A DNA stretch of 64,000 bases from contig JAWXUH010000001.1 in NCBI GenBank assembly GCA_044432745.1, positions 124,001-188,000 of the forward strand, in the 5' to 3' direction. Source of the stretch: CAKOSP01 sp044432745 (GTDB lineage Bacteria; Bacillota_I; Bacilli_A; RF39; UBA660). The translations under genes and the position numbers were made by a program. The notes beneath the pieces were generated by a model. It was given only the letters and a program-made list of their open reading frames with translations, made no database searches and was not told the origin of the DNA. Shown here piece after piece: positions 51,743 to 60,412 of the stretch (its first letter is position 1; every line of letters begins with the position of its first letter).

Positions 51743-52157
51743 ATTTAGAATCCTCCTTTTCCCAAGCATTATTGCCTAACCATAAATTCTTATCAAACAC
51801 ATTTTCACATACCTCAAGTGGTCCATAATTTTTTACGTAATCTTCTTCACATTTTATTAATTTATGTATATACTCTTTTAATATATTAAAAACTTTTTCA
51901 TCATCAGGATGGATATCTAACCATAAATTCAAATCGTTTATAGCAAAATTCAACTCCATTATTCTATAAAGTTTGGCATTTTTTTCACAAGTAGTTCTAG
52001 GCATCTTAGGTCTATACTCTTTATATTTTGAATATTCTTTTTCAAACATATTACCTTTCACAAATCCAGTAGTTGAATCATACAACTCATTTGTACTTTC
52101 TTTTTCTTCACTTAATCCCATAAATGATAGAAAATTAAAATCATTTTCAAATAACAT
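51735..52157 (-). CDS. Fused spore coat proteins CotJA and CotJB
   Basis: A 140-residue protein made of two parts that are usually separate genes. The C-terminal part (~65-140) is CotJB: RIMELNFAINDLNLWLDIHPDDEKVF, then the VKNYGPLEV segment. The N-terminal part (~30-55: GFVKGNMFEKEYSKYKEYRP) matches the short repeat-like segment of CotJA-type coat proteins (GNxF..Y..Y). In B. subtilis cotJA, cotJB and cotJC are three genes; here A and B appear joined and C follows. GGAGGAAAT precedes the ATG. A sequence like the sigma-E -10 (CATACTTT) lies at 52178-52185, but no good -35 for it. Confidence 0.8.
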   Translation of the reverse strand: MLFENDFNFLSFMGLSEEKESTNELYDSTTGFVKGNMFEKEYSKYKEYRPKMPRTTCEKNAKLYRIMELNFAINDLNLWLDIHPDDEKVFNILKEYIHKLIKCEEDYVKNYGPLEVCENVFDKNLWLGNNAWEKEDSKYV

Positions 52158-52265
52158 TTTTATTTCCTCCTACAAATAAAGTATGTTACTAGATTTTTTA
52201 ATGAAGTACTTTCACCCATATAATAAAAATATGTTTTTTTTCTAGTTTTTTTAGTTTTTTTCTAG

Positions 52266-52271
52266 TATAAT
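52266..52271 (+). promoter_or_regulatory. -10 element of the ftsK/spoIIIE gene
   Basis: TATAAT at 52266-52271, 21 bp before the ATG. Upstream is a T-rich repeated TTTCTAGTTTTTT, and no clear -35. Confidence 0.5.
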
Positions 52272-52292
52272 CATTTATAGGGTGAATTATAT

Positions 52293-54626
52293 ATGGCAAA
52301 AAAGAAAAAATCAAAAAATAGTAAAGGAGCCGTTACATACAACATTGAATTAACTGGACTTATACTTATATTAATAGGTATTTTAGGATTTGGATTTGGT
52401 GTTGCAGGTACTTTATTTAAAAAATTCTCTTTATTTTTAGGTGGAAGTTATTGGTTTTTATTATTAATAGCACTACTTTATATAGGTAGTTATATGTTAG
52501 TAAAAAGAAGTACTCCAGAATTTGCTTCCTCTAGATTAATAGGATTTTATATAGTGTTAGTAGTCGTACTTTCTAGTGCACACTATGAAATACTTGCTCA
52601 GGAAGTAGATGTTAATAACATATTTATGACAACTTATGATAACTATGTTAAAAGAATGAATACAATAAATTCTAATAATGCACTAGGTTTTAGCGGTACT
52701 GGTGACATTGGTGGTGGTTTGATTGGATGTATATTTATATCAATATTTGGATTTATTGGTGGTGTTATCGGTTCTAAAATAATACTATTTATATTATTTA
52801 TATTTGGTACTGTTTTATTATTTGATTTAAATATTTCTGAAATATTAGAAAACTTCTTTGTTAGACTTAAAAATACATTTGCATTCTTAAAACCAAGCGG
52901 AGAAAGTACTCGTGGTAAAGAAAAAGTTAAGGTTATTAAAAAAGAAGAAATTATTGAAGAACCTATCGAAGATGAACAAACTAATTTTGAAGAAGATTAC
53001 AACGATTATCCTGCTCCTATTCCTGTTGAAGAAGTAGAAGAAAAGATTATTGTATCTTCTATTGACGATATTAAAAATCGCAAGCCAGAAGTATCTCAAA
53101 TAAATGAAGCTTATGATGAAGAATCTTTTTCTTCAGAAGAAGAATATAATAATAGTGAAATTGAACAAAAAGAAGAAGAAATTATTGATGAAACTGGATA
53201 CAAACTTCCTACTGCGTCTATTTTAAATCCAGTACAAATTAAAAAAACTACATCTGCTAACAATGCAGAAATTAATAACAAGAAAAAATTACTTAAAGGA
53301 GTATGCTCTGATTTTGGTTTAAATATAACAATTAAATCAACGAATGTTGCTCCCGCTGTTACTCAATTTGAAGTAACTGTTCCTCAAGGTACTAAAGTAA
53401 ATAAAATTGTAAGTATTAATAAAGAAATAGCACTTGCTATGGCAGCAAAAGATGTTCGTATACAAGCTCCTATTCCAGGAAAAAGTACTATAGGTATTGA
53501 AATACCAAATGATAGTATTACTGCTGTTGGATTTAGAGAAGTACTCGAAGATGAAATAGGAAAACATGATGATAAATTATTTGTAGCTTTAGGTAGAGAT
53601 TTAATGGGTAAATGCGTTGTAGAAGATTTAACTAAAACTCCCCATTTACTTGTTGCAGGTTCTACTGGTTCTGGTAAATCAGTATGTATTAATACAATGA
53701 TTATCTCAATACTTATGCGTTACAAACCAAGTGAAGTTAGACTTGTTATGGTGGATCCAAAAAAAGTTGAACTTACAAATTATAATGGTATTCCTCACCT
53801 ACTATGTCCTGTAGTAAGTGATCCTAAAAAAGCAAGTTTAACACTTCAAAAAATAGTTTCTGAAATGGAAAAAAGATATGATACATTTAGTGATAATGTA
53901 GTTAAAAATATTAGTGGTTACAATGAAATGATTGATAAACACAATAAGAAAAATCCTGATAATATTCAACCTAGAATGCCTTATATTCTAGTAATAATAG
54001 ATGAACTTGCAGACTTGATGCTTGTTGCTTCTAAGGAAGTTGAAGATTCAATTGCTAGAATTACACAAATGGCACGTGCTGCAGGTATACATTTAATTGT
54101 TGCAACACAAAGACCTTCTACTGATGTAATTACAGGTTTAATTAAAAATAATATACCTTCTAGAATAGCTTTCTCAGTGTCTTCTGCAATAGATTCTAGA
54201 ACTATACTTGATTCATCTGGTGCAGAAAAACTACTTGGTAAAGGAGATATGCTTTATCTTCCAATGGGAGAAAGTACTTCAAGACGTGTTCAAGGATGTT
54301 TTATATCAGATGATGAAATTAAAAATGTTATTGATCACTGTAAAAATCAAATGAGTGCTAAATATGATGAAACACTTGTTTCAGCTGAACCTGTTATTAG
54401 TGCAAGTGGTACTGGTAATAGCGAAGGTGGAGATGATCCAATGTATGATGAAATTGTTGATTTTGCTATGGAAACTGGTAAAATTAGTGCTTCTTTAATA
54501 CAAAGAAGATTTAGATTTGGTTATAATAGAGCTGCAAGAATGATGGATTTATTAGAATCTAGAGGCATTGTTGGAGAACAGAACGGTTCAAAACCTCGTG
54601 AAGTAATTAAAAGAAATGAAGAATAA
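52293..54626 (+). CDS. DNA translocase FtsK/SpoIIIE
   Basis: A septal DNA pump of 777 residues. It has four N-terminal membrane helices (~18-185), an acidic linker (~215-315), the alpha-beta motor with Walker A VAGSTGSGKSVCIN (~453-466) and Walker B YILVIIDELADLM (~566-578), and a C-terminal gamma winged helix (ETGKISASLIQRRFRFGYNRAARMMDL, in the family form, for DNA sequence reading). In a spore former it could be the SpoIIIE that fills the forespore, or the vegetative FtsK; the sequence alone does not decide. GGGTGAAT precedes the ATG. Divergent from cotJ. Confidence 0.95.
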   Translation: MAKKKKSKNSKGAVTYNIELTGLILILIGILGFGFGVAGTLFKKFSLFLGGSYWFLLLIALLYIGSYMLVKRSTPEFASSRLIGFYIVLVVVLSSAHYEILAQEVDVNNIFMTTYDNYVKRMNTINSNNALGFSGTGDIGGGLIGCIFISIFGFIGGVIGSKIILFILFIFGTVLLFDLNISEILENFFVRLKNTFAFLKPSGESTRGKEKVKVIKKEEIIEEPIEDEQTNFEEDYNDYPAPIPVEEVEEKIIVSSIDDIKNRKPEVSQINEAYDEESFSSEEEYNNSEIEQKEEEIIDETGYKLPTASILNPVQIKKTTSANNAEINNKKKLLKGVCSDFGLNITIKSTNVAPAVTQFEVTVPQGTKVNKIVSINKEIALAMAAKDVRIQAPIPGKSTIGIEIPNDSITAVGFREVLEDEIGKHDDKLFVALGRDLMGKCVVEDLTKTPHLLVAGSTGSGKSVCINTMIISILMRYKPSEVRLVMVDPKKVELTNYNGIPHLLCPVVSDPKKASLTLQKIVSEMEKRYDTFSDNVVKNISGYNEMIDKHNKKNPDNIQPRMPYILVIIDELADLMLVASKEVEDSIARITQMARAAGIHLIVATQRPSTDVITGLIKNNIPSRIAFSVSSAIDSRTILDSSGAEKLLGKGDMLYLPMGESTSRRVQGCFISDDEIKNVIDHCKNQMSAKYDETLVSAEPVISASGTGNSEGGDDPMYDEIVDFAMETGKISASLIQRRFRFGYNRAARMMDLLESRGIVGEQNGSKPREVIKRNEE

Positions 54627-54647
54627 GAATTTATTTCTTTTTTTTTT
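54619..54647 (+). terminator. Terminator of ftsK
   Basis: AAGAATAA (54619-54626) with TTATTTCTT (54631-54639), one bulged base, followed by eight T; overlaps the stop. Confidence 0.5.
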
Positions 54648-54676
54648 GAATAACTATTCTTTATAATTAAATAATG

Positions 54677-54685
54677 TGATACAAT
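54677..54685 (+). promoter_or_regulatory. Extended -10 promoter of the thioredoxin-like gene
   Basis: TGaTACAAT, 22 bp before the ATG; no clear -35. Confidence 0.5.
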
Positions 54686-54707
54686 TATATTGAAAGGTGA
54701 ATTAATT

Positions 54708-55241
54708 ATGAATGAAAATAGTGAGACAAGAAAAATACCACCAATTAATTATTTAATATTAATGTTAATTTTTTTGGTAGTTTTATTTAGTATATTTTAT
54801 GTTTTAGAATCTAAGAAGATTTCAGAGGAAGAACTAGTTAGTTCTAGTTATTTAATTTCTTCTAATACTACTCCACTCGTTTTAAATACTGTCGAAGAGC
54901 TTTCTACTACATTATTAGAATCTCCTCAAGATTTATTTATTTTTACTGGCTATACTGGTGATTTAGATGAGTATAATTTAGAACAAGATTTAAAAGATAT
55001 AATCGATGATTATAATTTATCTGATAGATTTTATTATTTAAACGTTACAAATCTTAAAGAAGACGAAAACTTTTTAGAAGATTTATCTACTATATTAGGT
55101 GATACTATAACTTCTCTTCCTGCTATAATTTATGTATCTAATGATAAAGTTTCAAATACAGTTTCTTCATCTAATGCATTTTTAGAAGCAGAAGATTTTA
55201 TAAAATTGCTAGAAATACACGATTTTGAAAAAAACAAATAA
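54708..55241 (+). CDS. Membrane-anchored thioredoxin-like protein without CxxC
   Basis: A 177-residue protein with one N-terminal membrane helix (~15-36) and an extracytoplasmic domain. The domain from ~78 has a thioredoxin-like order: strand DLFIFTGYTGD, helix, strand FYYLNVTNL, helix, and SLPAIIYVSND with the cis-proline. The usual CxxC is replaced by GYTGD, so it is not a disulfide reductase. The start is the ATG at 54708, seven bases after AGGTGA. It precedes trmL by 20 bp and probably shares its transcript. Function unknown. Confidence 0.62.
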   Translation: MNENSETRKIPPINYLILMLIFLVVLFSIFYVLESKKISEEELVSSSYLISSNTTPLVLNTVEELSTTLLESPQDLFIFTGYTGDLDEYNLEQDLKDIIDDYNLSDRFYYLNVTNLKEDENFLEDLSTILGDTITSLPAIIYVSNDKVSNTVSSSNAFLEAEDFIKLLEIHDFEKNK

Positions 55242-55261
55242 TTTTGTTTGAAAGGATTAAT

Positions 55262-55771
55262 ATGATTAACATTGTACTATTTGAACCAGAAATACCACAA
55301 AATACAGGTAATATAATGAGAACTTGTGTTGCTACAAATTCTAGATTACATTTAATAAAACCTCTTGGTTTTAATTTAGATGAGAAAAATCTTAGAAGAA
55401 GTGGTGTTGATTATATAGATAAAATTGATTTATCTATATATGAAAATATTGATGAATTTTTTTCAAAAAATGAAGGAGATTATTATTTTTTAACAAGATA
55501 TGGACACACTCCTCCTTCTTCTTTTGATTTTAGCAATGACAAAACAAATTTGTATTTCTTTTTTGGAAAAGAGTCTACTGGAATACCTAAAGAAATTTTA
55601 AAACCATATATTGATCATTGTATGAGATATCCTATGAGTGATAATGTTCGCTCTCTTAATTTATCAAATACTGTGGCTATTACGATTTATGAAGCCTTAA
55701 GACAACAAGATTATTCTAATCTTTTATTTGATGAACCTCATAAATCTAAATTTGAAATAGAAAATTCTTAA
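55262..55771 (+). CDS. trmL: tRNA (cytidine/uridine-34 2'-O)-methyltransferase TrmL
   Basis: A SPOUT-class methyltransferase that methylates the ribose of wobble base 34 in tRNA-Leu isoacceptors. 169 residues with the family motifs NIVLFEPEIPQNTGNIMRTC (N-terminus), FFGKESTGIPKEIL, and MRYPMSDNVRSLNLSNTVAI, which builds the SAM-binding knot. The start is the ATG at 55262 with AAAGGA upstream. Confidence 0.95.
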   Translation: MINIVLFEPEIPQNTGNIMRTCVATNSRLHLIKPLGFNLDEKNLRRSGVDYIDKIDLSIYENIDEFFSKNEGDYYFLTRYGHTPPSSFDFSNDKTNLYFFFGKESTGIPKEILKPYIDHCMRYPMSDNVRSLNLSNTVAITIYEALRQQDYSNLLFDEPHKSKFEIENS

Positions 55772-55800
55772 AAAGCATTATATTCGTATAATCTTTTTTA
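55770..55800 (+). terminator. Terminator of trmL
   Basis: ATTATA-TTCG-TATAAT (55777-55792) with an outer AAAAAG/TTTTTT stem; a TTCG tetraloop. It starts in the trmL stop. Confidence 0.82.
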
Positions 55801-55801
55801 T

Positions 55802-55830
55802 TTGCTATATTTGTTACATAATGTTAAAAT
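55802..55830 (+). promoter_or_regulatory. Promoter of the Sel1-repeat gene
   Basis: TTGCTA (55802-55807), 17-bp spacer, TAAAAT (55825-55830) with an extended TGt, immediately behind the trmL terminator. Confidence 0.7.
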
Positions 55831-55854
55831 ATAAGCAAATAAAAGGGAGTTTTT

Positions 55855-57357
55855 ATGAAGAAGTACATTAAAATGAATAAAAATAATCAACATTTATCTC
55901 TTGGTAATTTTTGCGATTTAATTAAAGAGATATCTACTAATAAAAATGCAGCAGTTCAAAGTCAAATCGCATGTTCTATTTTTAATATTGATTCAATAAG
56001 TGATACTGCAATGAATAACTACTGCGTTGGTATTAGAAGAATTGGAGATGACTATAAAGAAATTTATATTAAGTTTAAATCAAATTTTTTAAAAAATAAT
56101 ACTACTATGATACCTGTTATATTTTCACTTAAAAATATTTTAAACGGTAAACATATCAGTCCACTAGCTAACGATTTTGATAATATAAAAATTATTAACG
56201 AAGATGAAAAAATTATAGAACTATCTAAAAAATTATTTTCTTTAGCTAAAAACGATAAATCTGTTCCAATACAAGTTATAAAACAGTTTAAAAGTTTTAT
56301 TCTAAATAATCAATATTATTTACTTTTATCAGAAATTTTATTTTATATTATTTTAGAAAAAAAACAACCTATTTACGAAAATGATGATAAGATAGAAATA
56401 ATTAATAAAGTTATTGAAAATACTAAAATTTCTTCAGACGATTTATCTAAATTTTTAAATTTGAAATTTTCTGAAGAAATTAATTATCACTATAAATTAA
56501 CAAATCTAGCTAAAGAAAACAATCCATATGCACTAATGGAATTAGGTATATATGAAATAAAAGGATATATAACTGGAGAAAGAAGACCACAAAAAGCTTA
56601 TGAATATTTCAAAATAGCCGCATCTTTTGATCATCCTAATGCCCTATTTATGAAAGTTAAAATAGGTATTAAATATTTGCATAAAACAAATCAACATGCA
56701 GATTTAGAAAAAGCTATTAATTTAGGATCTGTTGCTGCACTCAATCTTTTAGCGTTATGCTATAAAAACGGAGATGCTGGTTACGAAAAAAATATAGATA
56801 AAGCTATTGATTACTTTAACCTTGCCGCTTCTAAAAACTATGCATATGCTTATAATAATTTAGGCAAAATTTATGAAGAAAACAACGAAATGAATGAAGC
56901 AATTAACTGTTATGAACAAAGTGCAAATTTATTTGAAAGTTATGGCTGTAATAAACTTGGTATACATAAATTTAATAATAAAAATTACAAAGAATCTTTT
57001 GATTATTTTAACCTAGGAATAAATACTGAAATAAATATTTGTTGTTATTTTAATTATTATAACTTAGCTAAATTTTTTTATTTAAATGGTTTTGAAGAAT
57101 TAAACATTGCACCTAATGAAAGTTTAGCTATTAAATATCTAGAAATTGCATCACGCTATAATAATTATCCGTCTTTAATCGAATTAATAAAAATTTATTT
57201 AGATAAATTTATGATTGAAAACAGTGAATATTATAAAATTTTATTTTACAATACAAAATATAAAATAGAATTACATAAAGATTTTAATAAAAATGACAAA
57301 AAACTACTCGAAGAATATATAAATAAGATAAATAACAAACTTTTATTACAAATATAA
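55855..57357 (+). CDS. Sel1/TPR-like repeat protein with unknown N-terminal domain
   Basis: A 500-residue protein. From ~residue 222 it has Sel1/TPR-like helical repeats: NPYALMELGIYEIKG, AYEYFKIAASFDHPNALF, AALNLLALCYKNGDAG, AIDYFNLAASKNYAYAYNN, and AINCYEQSANL. Such repeats bind other proteins. The N-terminal ~75 residues (FCDLIKEISTNKNAAVQSQI, with a following NYCVGIRRIGDDY) look like a separate small domain that I cannot name; the middle is helical. No signal or membrane segment, so cytoplasmic. Strong AAGGGAG site and own promoter. Partners unknown. Confidence 0.75.
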   Translation: MKKYIKMNKNNQHLSLGNFCDLIKEISTNKNAAVQSQIACSIFNIDSISDTAMNNYCVGIRRIGDDYKEIYIKFKSNFLKNNTTMIPVIFSLKNILNGKHISPLANDFDNIKIINEDEKIIELSKKLFSLAKNDKSVPIQVIKQFKSFILNNQYYLLLSEILFYIILEKKQPIYENDDKIEIINKVIENTKISSDDLSKFLNLKFSEEINYHYKLTNLAKENNPYALMELGIYEIKGYITGERRPQKAYEYFKIAASFDHPNALFMKVKIGIKYLHKTNQHADLEKAINLGSVAALNLLALCYKNGDAGYEKNIDKAIDYFNLAASKNYAYAYNNLGKIYEENNEMNEAINCYEQSANLFESYGCNKLGIHKFNNKNYKESFDYFNLGINTEINICCYFNYYNLAKFFYLNGFEELNIAPNESLAIKYLEIASRYNNYPSLIELIKIYLDKFMIENSEYYKILFYNTKYKIELHKDFNKNDKKLLEEYINKINNKLLLQI

Positions 57358-57380
57358 AAAAAGTCTTTTTAGACTTTTTT
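57357..57380. terminator. Bidirectional terminator between convergent genes
   Basis: AAAAAAGTCT (57357-57366) and AGACTTTTTT (57371-57380) with a TTTT loop. Serves the Sel1-repeat gene and the rplS-lepB run. Confidence 0.85.
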
Positions 57381-58177
57381 TATCTTTTTTTAGTATTAAA
57401 TTCAAATTGTAAAAATTCTTGTATATTTTCTTGTAACTTTTCGTATGAATAATCATAATTTATATACATAAAATTTTCACCTGATTCAGGATTAGCTTTA
57501 ATATAATCTTTTACAATTCTAATTTCTATCTCACTTGGGATACTTACATAATTTGTATTTTTTCTTCTTTTGTTCAATTCCATAGCTTCTTCAAACTTTT
57601 TATTTTCTTCACTATTTTCTTCGTCTAATGTCATTAATATGTATCTTAATATTTCAACCTTTATACCTAATACACCTGAAAGTGTACTTATTGGAAATTT
57701 CCTATCTATTAAGTCATTTTTCAACCTTCTCAAACCTTCTTGAGTAAATCCATTCATAAATTTTATTAATTTAGTTCTTTCTTTACTTCTTCCAGCTCTT
57801 AATTGATTTTCTAAATTTTCATTAACTTCTTCTGATTCTTCTTCTAATTCAAACATTCTTCTTTTTAAAAGCACTGATGATGTTTTATAATATTCTTCAA
57901 AAAAACCTATAGTAAATTCATTATCTATTATCAATTTTTTCATTTCTCTTATTTTTTCATCTTCTATTGTATATGCAATAGATTTTTTCTTTGCTTTATT
58001 TTTTATTACACTTATTAATTGTTTATTTATTTTACTATCAGTTGGATCTAATTTTAATAACTTAATTAATACTTGTTTTTCTGTAACTCCATTTTCTTTT
58101 GCTACATTATCTAAAAATTCTACTTTATCTATTATGTTTTGTTTTATTTCCCTTAATTTTTTTTCTTTTGAATCCAT
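57380..58177 (-). CDS. Unknown protein with several HTH-like repeats
   Basis: A 265-residue charged protein without membrane segments. It seems to contain three or four repeats of ~45-55 residues, each starting with an aromatic-containing turn and an HTH-like pair of helices and ending in a Glu/Asn-rich helix: VEFLDNVAKENGVTEKQVLI (~20), NEFTIGFFEEYYKTSSVLLK (~85), RKFPISTLSGVLGIKVEILR (~160) and a degenerate one near the end. This is reminiscent of the tandem proteins at 1938-3484. The start is the ATG at 58175-58177, after GGGGGAAA. It is the last gene after rplS and lepB. A DNA- or protein-binding role is inference. Confidence 0.65.
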   Translation of the reverse strand: MDSKEKKLREIKQNIIDKVEFLDNVAKENGVTEKQVLIKLLKLDPTDSKINKQLISVIKNKAKKKSIAYTIEDEKIREMKKLIIDNEFTIGFFEEYYKTSSVLLKRRMFELEEESEEVNENLENQLRAGRSKERTKLIKFMNGFTQEGLRRLKNDLIDRKFPISTLSGVLGIKVEILRYILMTLDEENSEENKKFEEAMELNKRRKNTNYVSIPSEIEIRIVKDYIKANPESGENFMYINYDYSYEKLQENIQEFLQFEFNTKKR

Positions 58178-58197
58178 AATTTCCCCCATTTCAATTA

Positions 58198-58677
58198 TTA
58201 TTCAATTTTACCAAACGGATATATTCCAAATGTTACTGTTCCCATCATATCACTTTCTTTTACTGGACCAAACGCTCTTGAATCAAGTGATACTGCTCTA
58301 TTGTCTCCCATCACAAAATATTCATCTTCTTCTAGGATTATACTTTCCATATTACTTAGAAAATAATTATTATATATATCATCTATTTTCTTTTTATTTA
58401 TATATACTGCTCCATTTTCTATTTCAATTTCTTCTCCAGGAAGTCCTATGATTCTTTTTATTACAATAGATGATGTATAGTTATCATTTAGTACTACTAT
58501 ATCTAATCTTTCATAACTTGTATCATATTTTTTTAATATTAATATATCACCATCTACTAAAGTATCTACCATACTATCACCATTTACTCTTACTGGTGTA
58601 AAAATAAATGTTCGTATCATTAACACTACAATGAATATTAATATATATGGTATTAATTCTTTTATCAACCTCTTCAT
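58198..58677 (-). CDS. lepB: Signal peptidase I
   Basis: The membrane protease that removes signal peptides, 159 residues (start at 58675-58677, after GGAG). One N-terminal membrane helix (~9-27) precedes the catalytic serine in RVNGDSMVDTL (S35), the catalytic lysine is in IVIKRIIGLPGE (K74), and box E is GDNRAVSLDSRAFG. This is the short Gram-positive type with one membrane anchor. Placed between rplS and the HTH-repeat gene. Confidence 0.95.
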   Translation of the reverse strand: MKRLIKELIPYILIFIVVLMIRTFIFTPVRVNGDSMVDTLVDGDILILKKYDTSYERLDIVVLNDNYTSSIVIKRIIGLPGEEIEIENGAVYINKKKIDDIYNNYFLSNMESIILEEDEYFVMGDNRAVSLDSRAFGPVKESDMMGTVTFGIYPFGKIE

Positions 58678-58707
58678 ATTATTCTCCATCCATAATTAAA
58701 GGAAAGA

Positions 58708-59046
58708 TTAATTTCTTTCCTTAACTTTGTATTCTTTACGCATATTTTTAATAAAGTTAAGTTTAGCTCTTCTAACCATTCCTTTTTTAATAACCGTAAT
58801 TTTATCAATTGTTGGTGCGTTAACTGGGAAAACTCTCATTACTCCAATTCCGCTACTTGTTTTTCTAACAGTAAACGTTTCTGAAACTCCACCATTTTTC
58901 TTAGAAACTACTAGTCCTTCGAATGCTTGGATTCTTTCTTTTTTTCCTTCTTTTACCCACACGTCAACTCTAACTGTATCCCCTACTCTAAATTCAGGTA
59001 TGTCATTTCTAACGTGTTTTTTGCTAATTTTATCAACTAAATTCAT
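58708..59046 (-). CDS. rplS: 50S ribosomal protein L19
   Basis: L19 of 112 residues, a protein at the subunit interface. Family motifs: FRVGDTVRVDVWVKEGKKERIQ at the start (in two parts), FEGLVVSKKNGG, and FTVRKTSSGIGVMRVFPVN. Preceded by a structured leader and its own promoter; lepB follows 30 bp later. Confidence 0.98.
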   Translation of the reverse strand: MNLVDKISKKHVRNDIPEFRVGDTVRVDVWVKEGKKERIQAFEGLVVSKKNGGVSETFTVRKTSSGIGVMRVFPVNAPTIDKITVIKKGMVRRAKLNFIKNMRKEYKVKERN

Positions 59047-59052
59047 AAATTA

Positions 59053-59118
59053 ACCATCCTCTCTTTTATTTTTCTAACCAATAATCATAGATTTCCAGCG
59101 GATTACCTTTTTTGGGTC
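59053..59118 (-). ncRNA. Candidate ribosomal protein L19 leader
   Basis: The transcript before rplS contains GGTAATCCGCTGGAAATC and GATTATTGGTTAG; GGTAATC and GATTATT can pair (two G-U pairs). This resembles the Firmicute L19 leader that is thought to give feedback control. I cannot check the covariance model, so this is a candidate. Confidence 0.5.
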
Positions 59119-59124
59119 ACAAAG

Positions 59125-59153
59125 ATTATATCATATTGTTTTCTGTTTTTCAA
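59125..59153 (-). promoter_or_regulatory. Promoter of rplS-lepB
   Basis: TTGAAA (59148-59153), 17-bp spacer, TATAAT (59125-59130) with an extended TGa. Confidence 0.75.
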
Positions 59154-59178
59154 CAAAAATGAGGCTTTTAAGTATTAT

Positions 59179-59505
59179 TTAAGTAAAAAGGTATACAAAA
59201 AAATCACTTACTCCCTTAAAGCCATCATTTATTGTGTTTATAACTAATTTATCTAAACTTTCACCTACATTTGTAAATACATTACTATAATCACTTTCTT
59301 CTTCTAATTTATAATTATTTAAATCTATTATATTACCATTAAAAATATCTTCTTCAAATTTTCTTATAGCCTCATCTGTTAACTTTGTTTGATTAGATAT
59401 AGTCTTTTCATAATAACCACTTGTTCCACTTATATATACTAATATAAATAAAATTATTAATGAATTTAATATTAACTTAAAATAATTTATTTTCTTCTTC
59501 TCCAT
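59179..59505 (-). CDS. Unknown single-pass membrane protein after spoIIP
   Basis: A 108-residue protein with one membrane helix (~8-27, YFKLILNSLIILFILVYIS) and an acidic extracytoplasmic part. I do not recognise it. The start is the ATG at 59503-59505, one base after the spoIIP stop, with AAGGAGAAT upstream inside spoIIP; a GTG further back has no site. Tight coupling to spoIIP suggests a role in sporulation, by inference. Confidence 0.7.
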   Translation of the reverse strand: MEKKKINYFKLILNSLIILFILVYISGTSGYYEKTISNQTKLTDEAIRKFEEDIFNGNIIDLNNYKLEEESDYSNVFTNVGESLDKLVINTINDGFKGVSDFFVYLFT

Positions 59506-59506
59506 T

Positions 59507-60406
59507 TTATTCTCCTTCACTTAATATTACTTCTGCTAATACTTCACTTATATACTTCATACCACAGTTTACTTCATCTATTGTATTATATTGTGCTCCT
59601 GCCTCTATTAATATTAAATTACCTGATAAATCTTGATTATATATACCGTTAACACCTGTTCCTTCTTTTTTTATTACACCCCTTGAAAAATCTTTATTAA
59701 TATTAATTAGTTTACTGTTTACTAAATTTGCCAATTCTAGATTTTCTTCATAACCACTATATTCTGCTCCTACTACGAACATAAATTTTATACAACTTTC
59801 ACCATCTATTTGAGTTGTTGTTGCTTCCTTACTAGCTGCATCTCTGTGTAAGTCTACAAAATACTTTATACTAGGATACTCTTTTATAATTTCTTCTAAA
59901 TATATTCTACTTGCATCATAACTATATGCATAACTCCATGCATTTAACGTTAATATATCTGTTACACTTCTTTGCTCAACTATAGATGGTATTGAATAGT
60001 CACTCAAATATTCTTTTAACATATAACTTGCAGTTATAACTGTTGGGGTTACATTAAATATTTCATAATTAGTAGCAGCGTAATATTCAGTTGGATGAGT
60101 ATTGTATATATATACTAAAGGATCACTTTTATTTTCAGGTTTAGTTTCATTAAATACTAATGAATCAAAATTATAATTTGAGTTAAATGTATAGTTCAAT
60201 AAGAATTCTGCAGACGTTAAATTACCAAAATTAAATTCATCTTCGTTATTATTTAATATATAAGATACTATAACTTCGTCACTAATTGTTATATTTAATC
60301 TAGTATATACATATGAAAATGCTATTATAAAAAAGACTATGAATATAAAGATATTAATATATTTATTAGAATTTTTTCTTTTTTTTGCATAAAATCTCTT
60401 TTTCAT
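59507..60406 (-). CDS. spoIIP: Stage II sporulation protein P
   Basis: A membrane-anchored peptidoglycan amidase/endopeptidase which, with SpoIID and SpoIIM, thins septal wall to start engulfment. 299 residues: lysine-rich start, one membrane helix (~18-34), and a zinc amidase domain with PLVYIYNTHPTEYY (metal-binding His), SVTDILTLNAW, and YFVDLHRDAA, ending in ILIEAGAQYNT. This gene is strong evidence that the lineage forms spores. A sigma-E-like promoter lies at 60413-60440 with its -10 only 6 bp from the ATG; there is no ribosome binding site, so the message may be leaderless. Confidence 0.92.
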   Translation of the reverse strand: MKKRFYAKKRKNSNKYINIFIFIVFFIIAFSYVYTRLNITISDEVIVSYILNNNEDEFNFGNLTSAEFLLNYTFNSNYNFDSLVFNETKPENKSDPLVYIYNTHPTEYYAATNYEIFNVTPTVITASYMLKEYLSDYSIPSIVEQRSVTDILTLNAWSYAYSYDASRIYLEEIIKEYPSIKYFVDLHRDAASKEATTTQIDGESCIKFMFVVGAEYSGYEENLELANLVNSKLININKDFSRGVIKKEGTGVNGIYNQDLSGNLILIEAGAQYNTIDEVNCGMKYISEVLAEVILSEGE

Positions 60407-60412
60407 ATGCTT

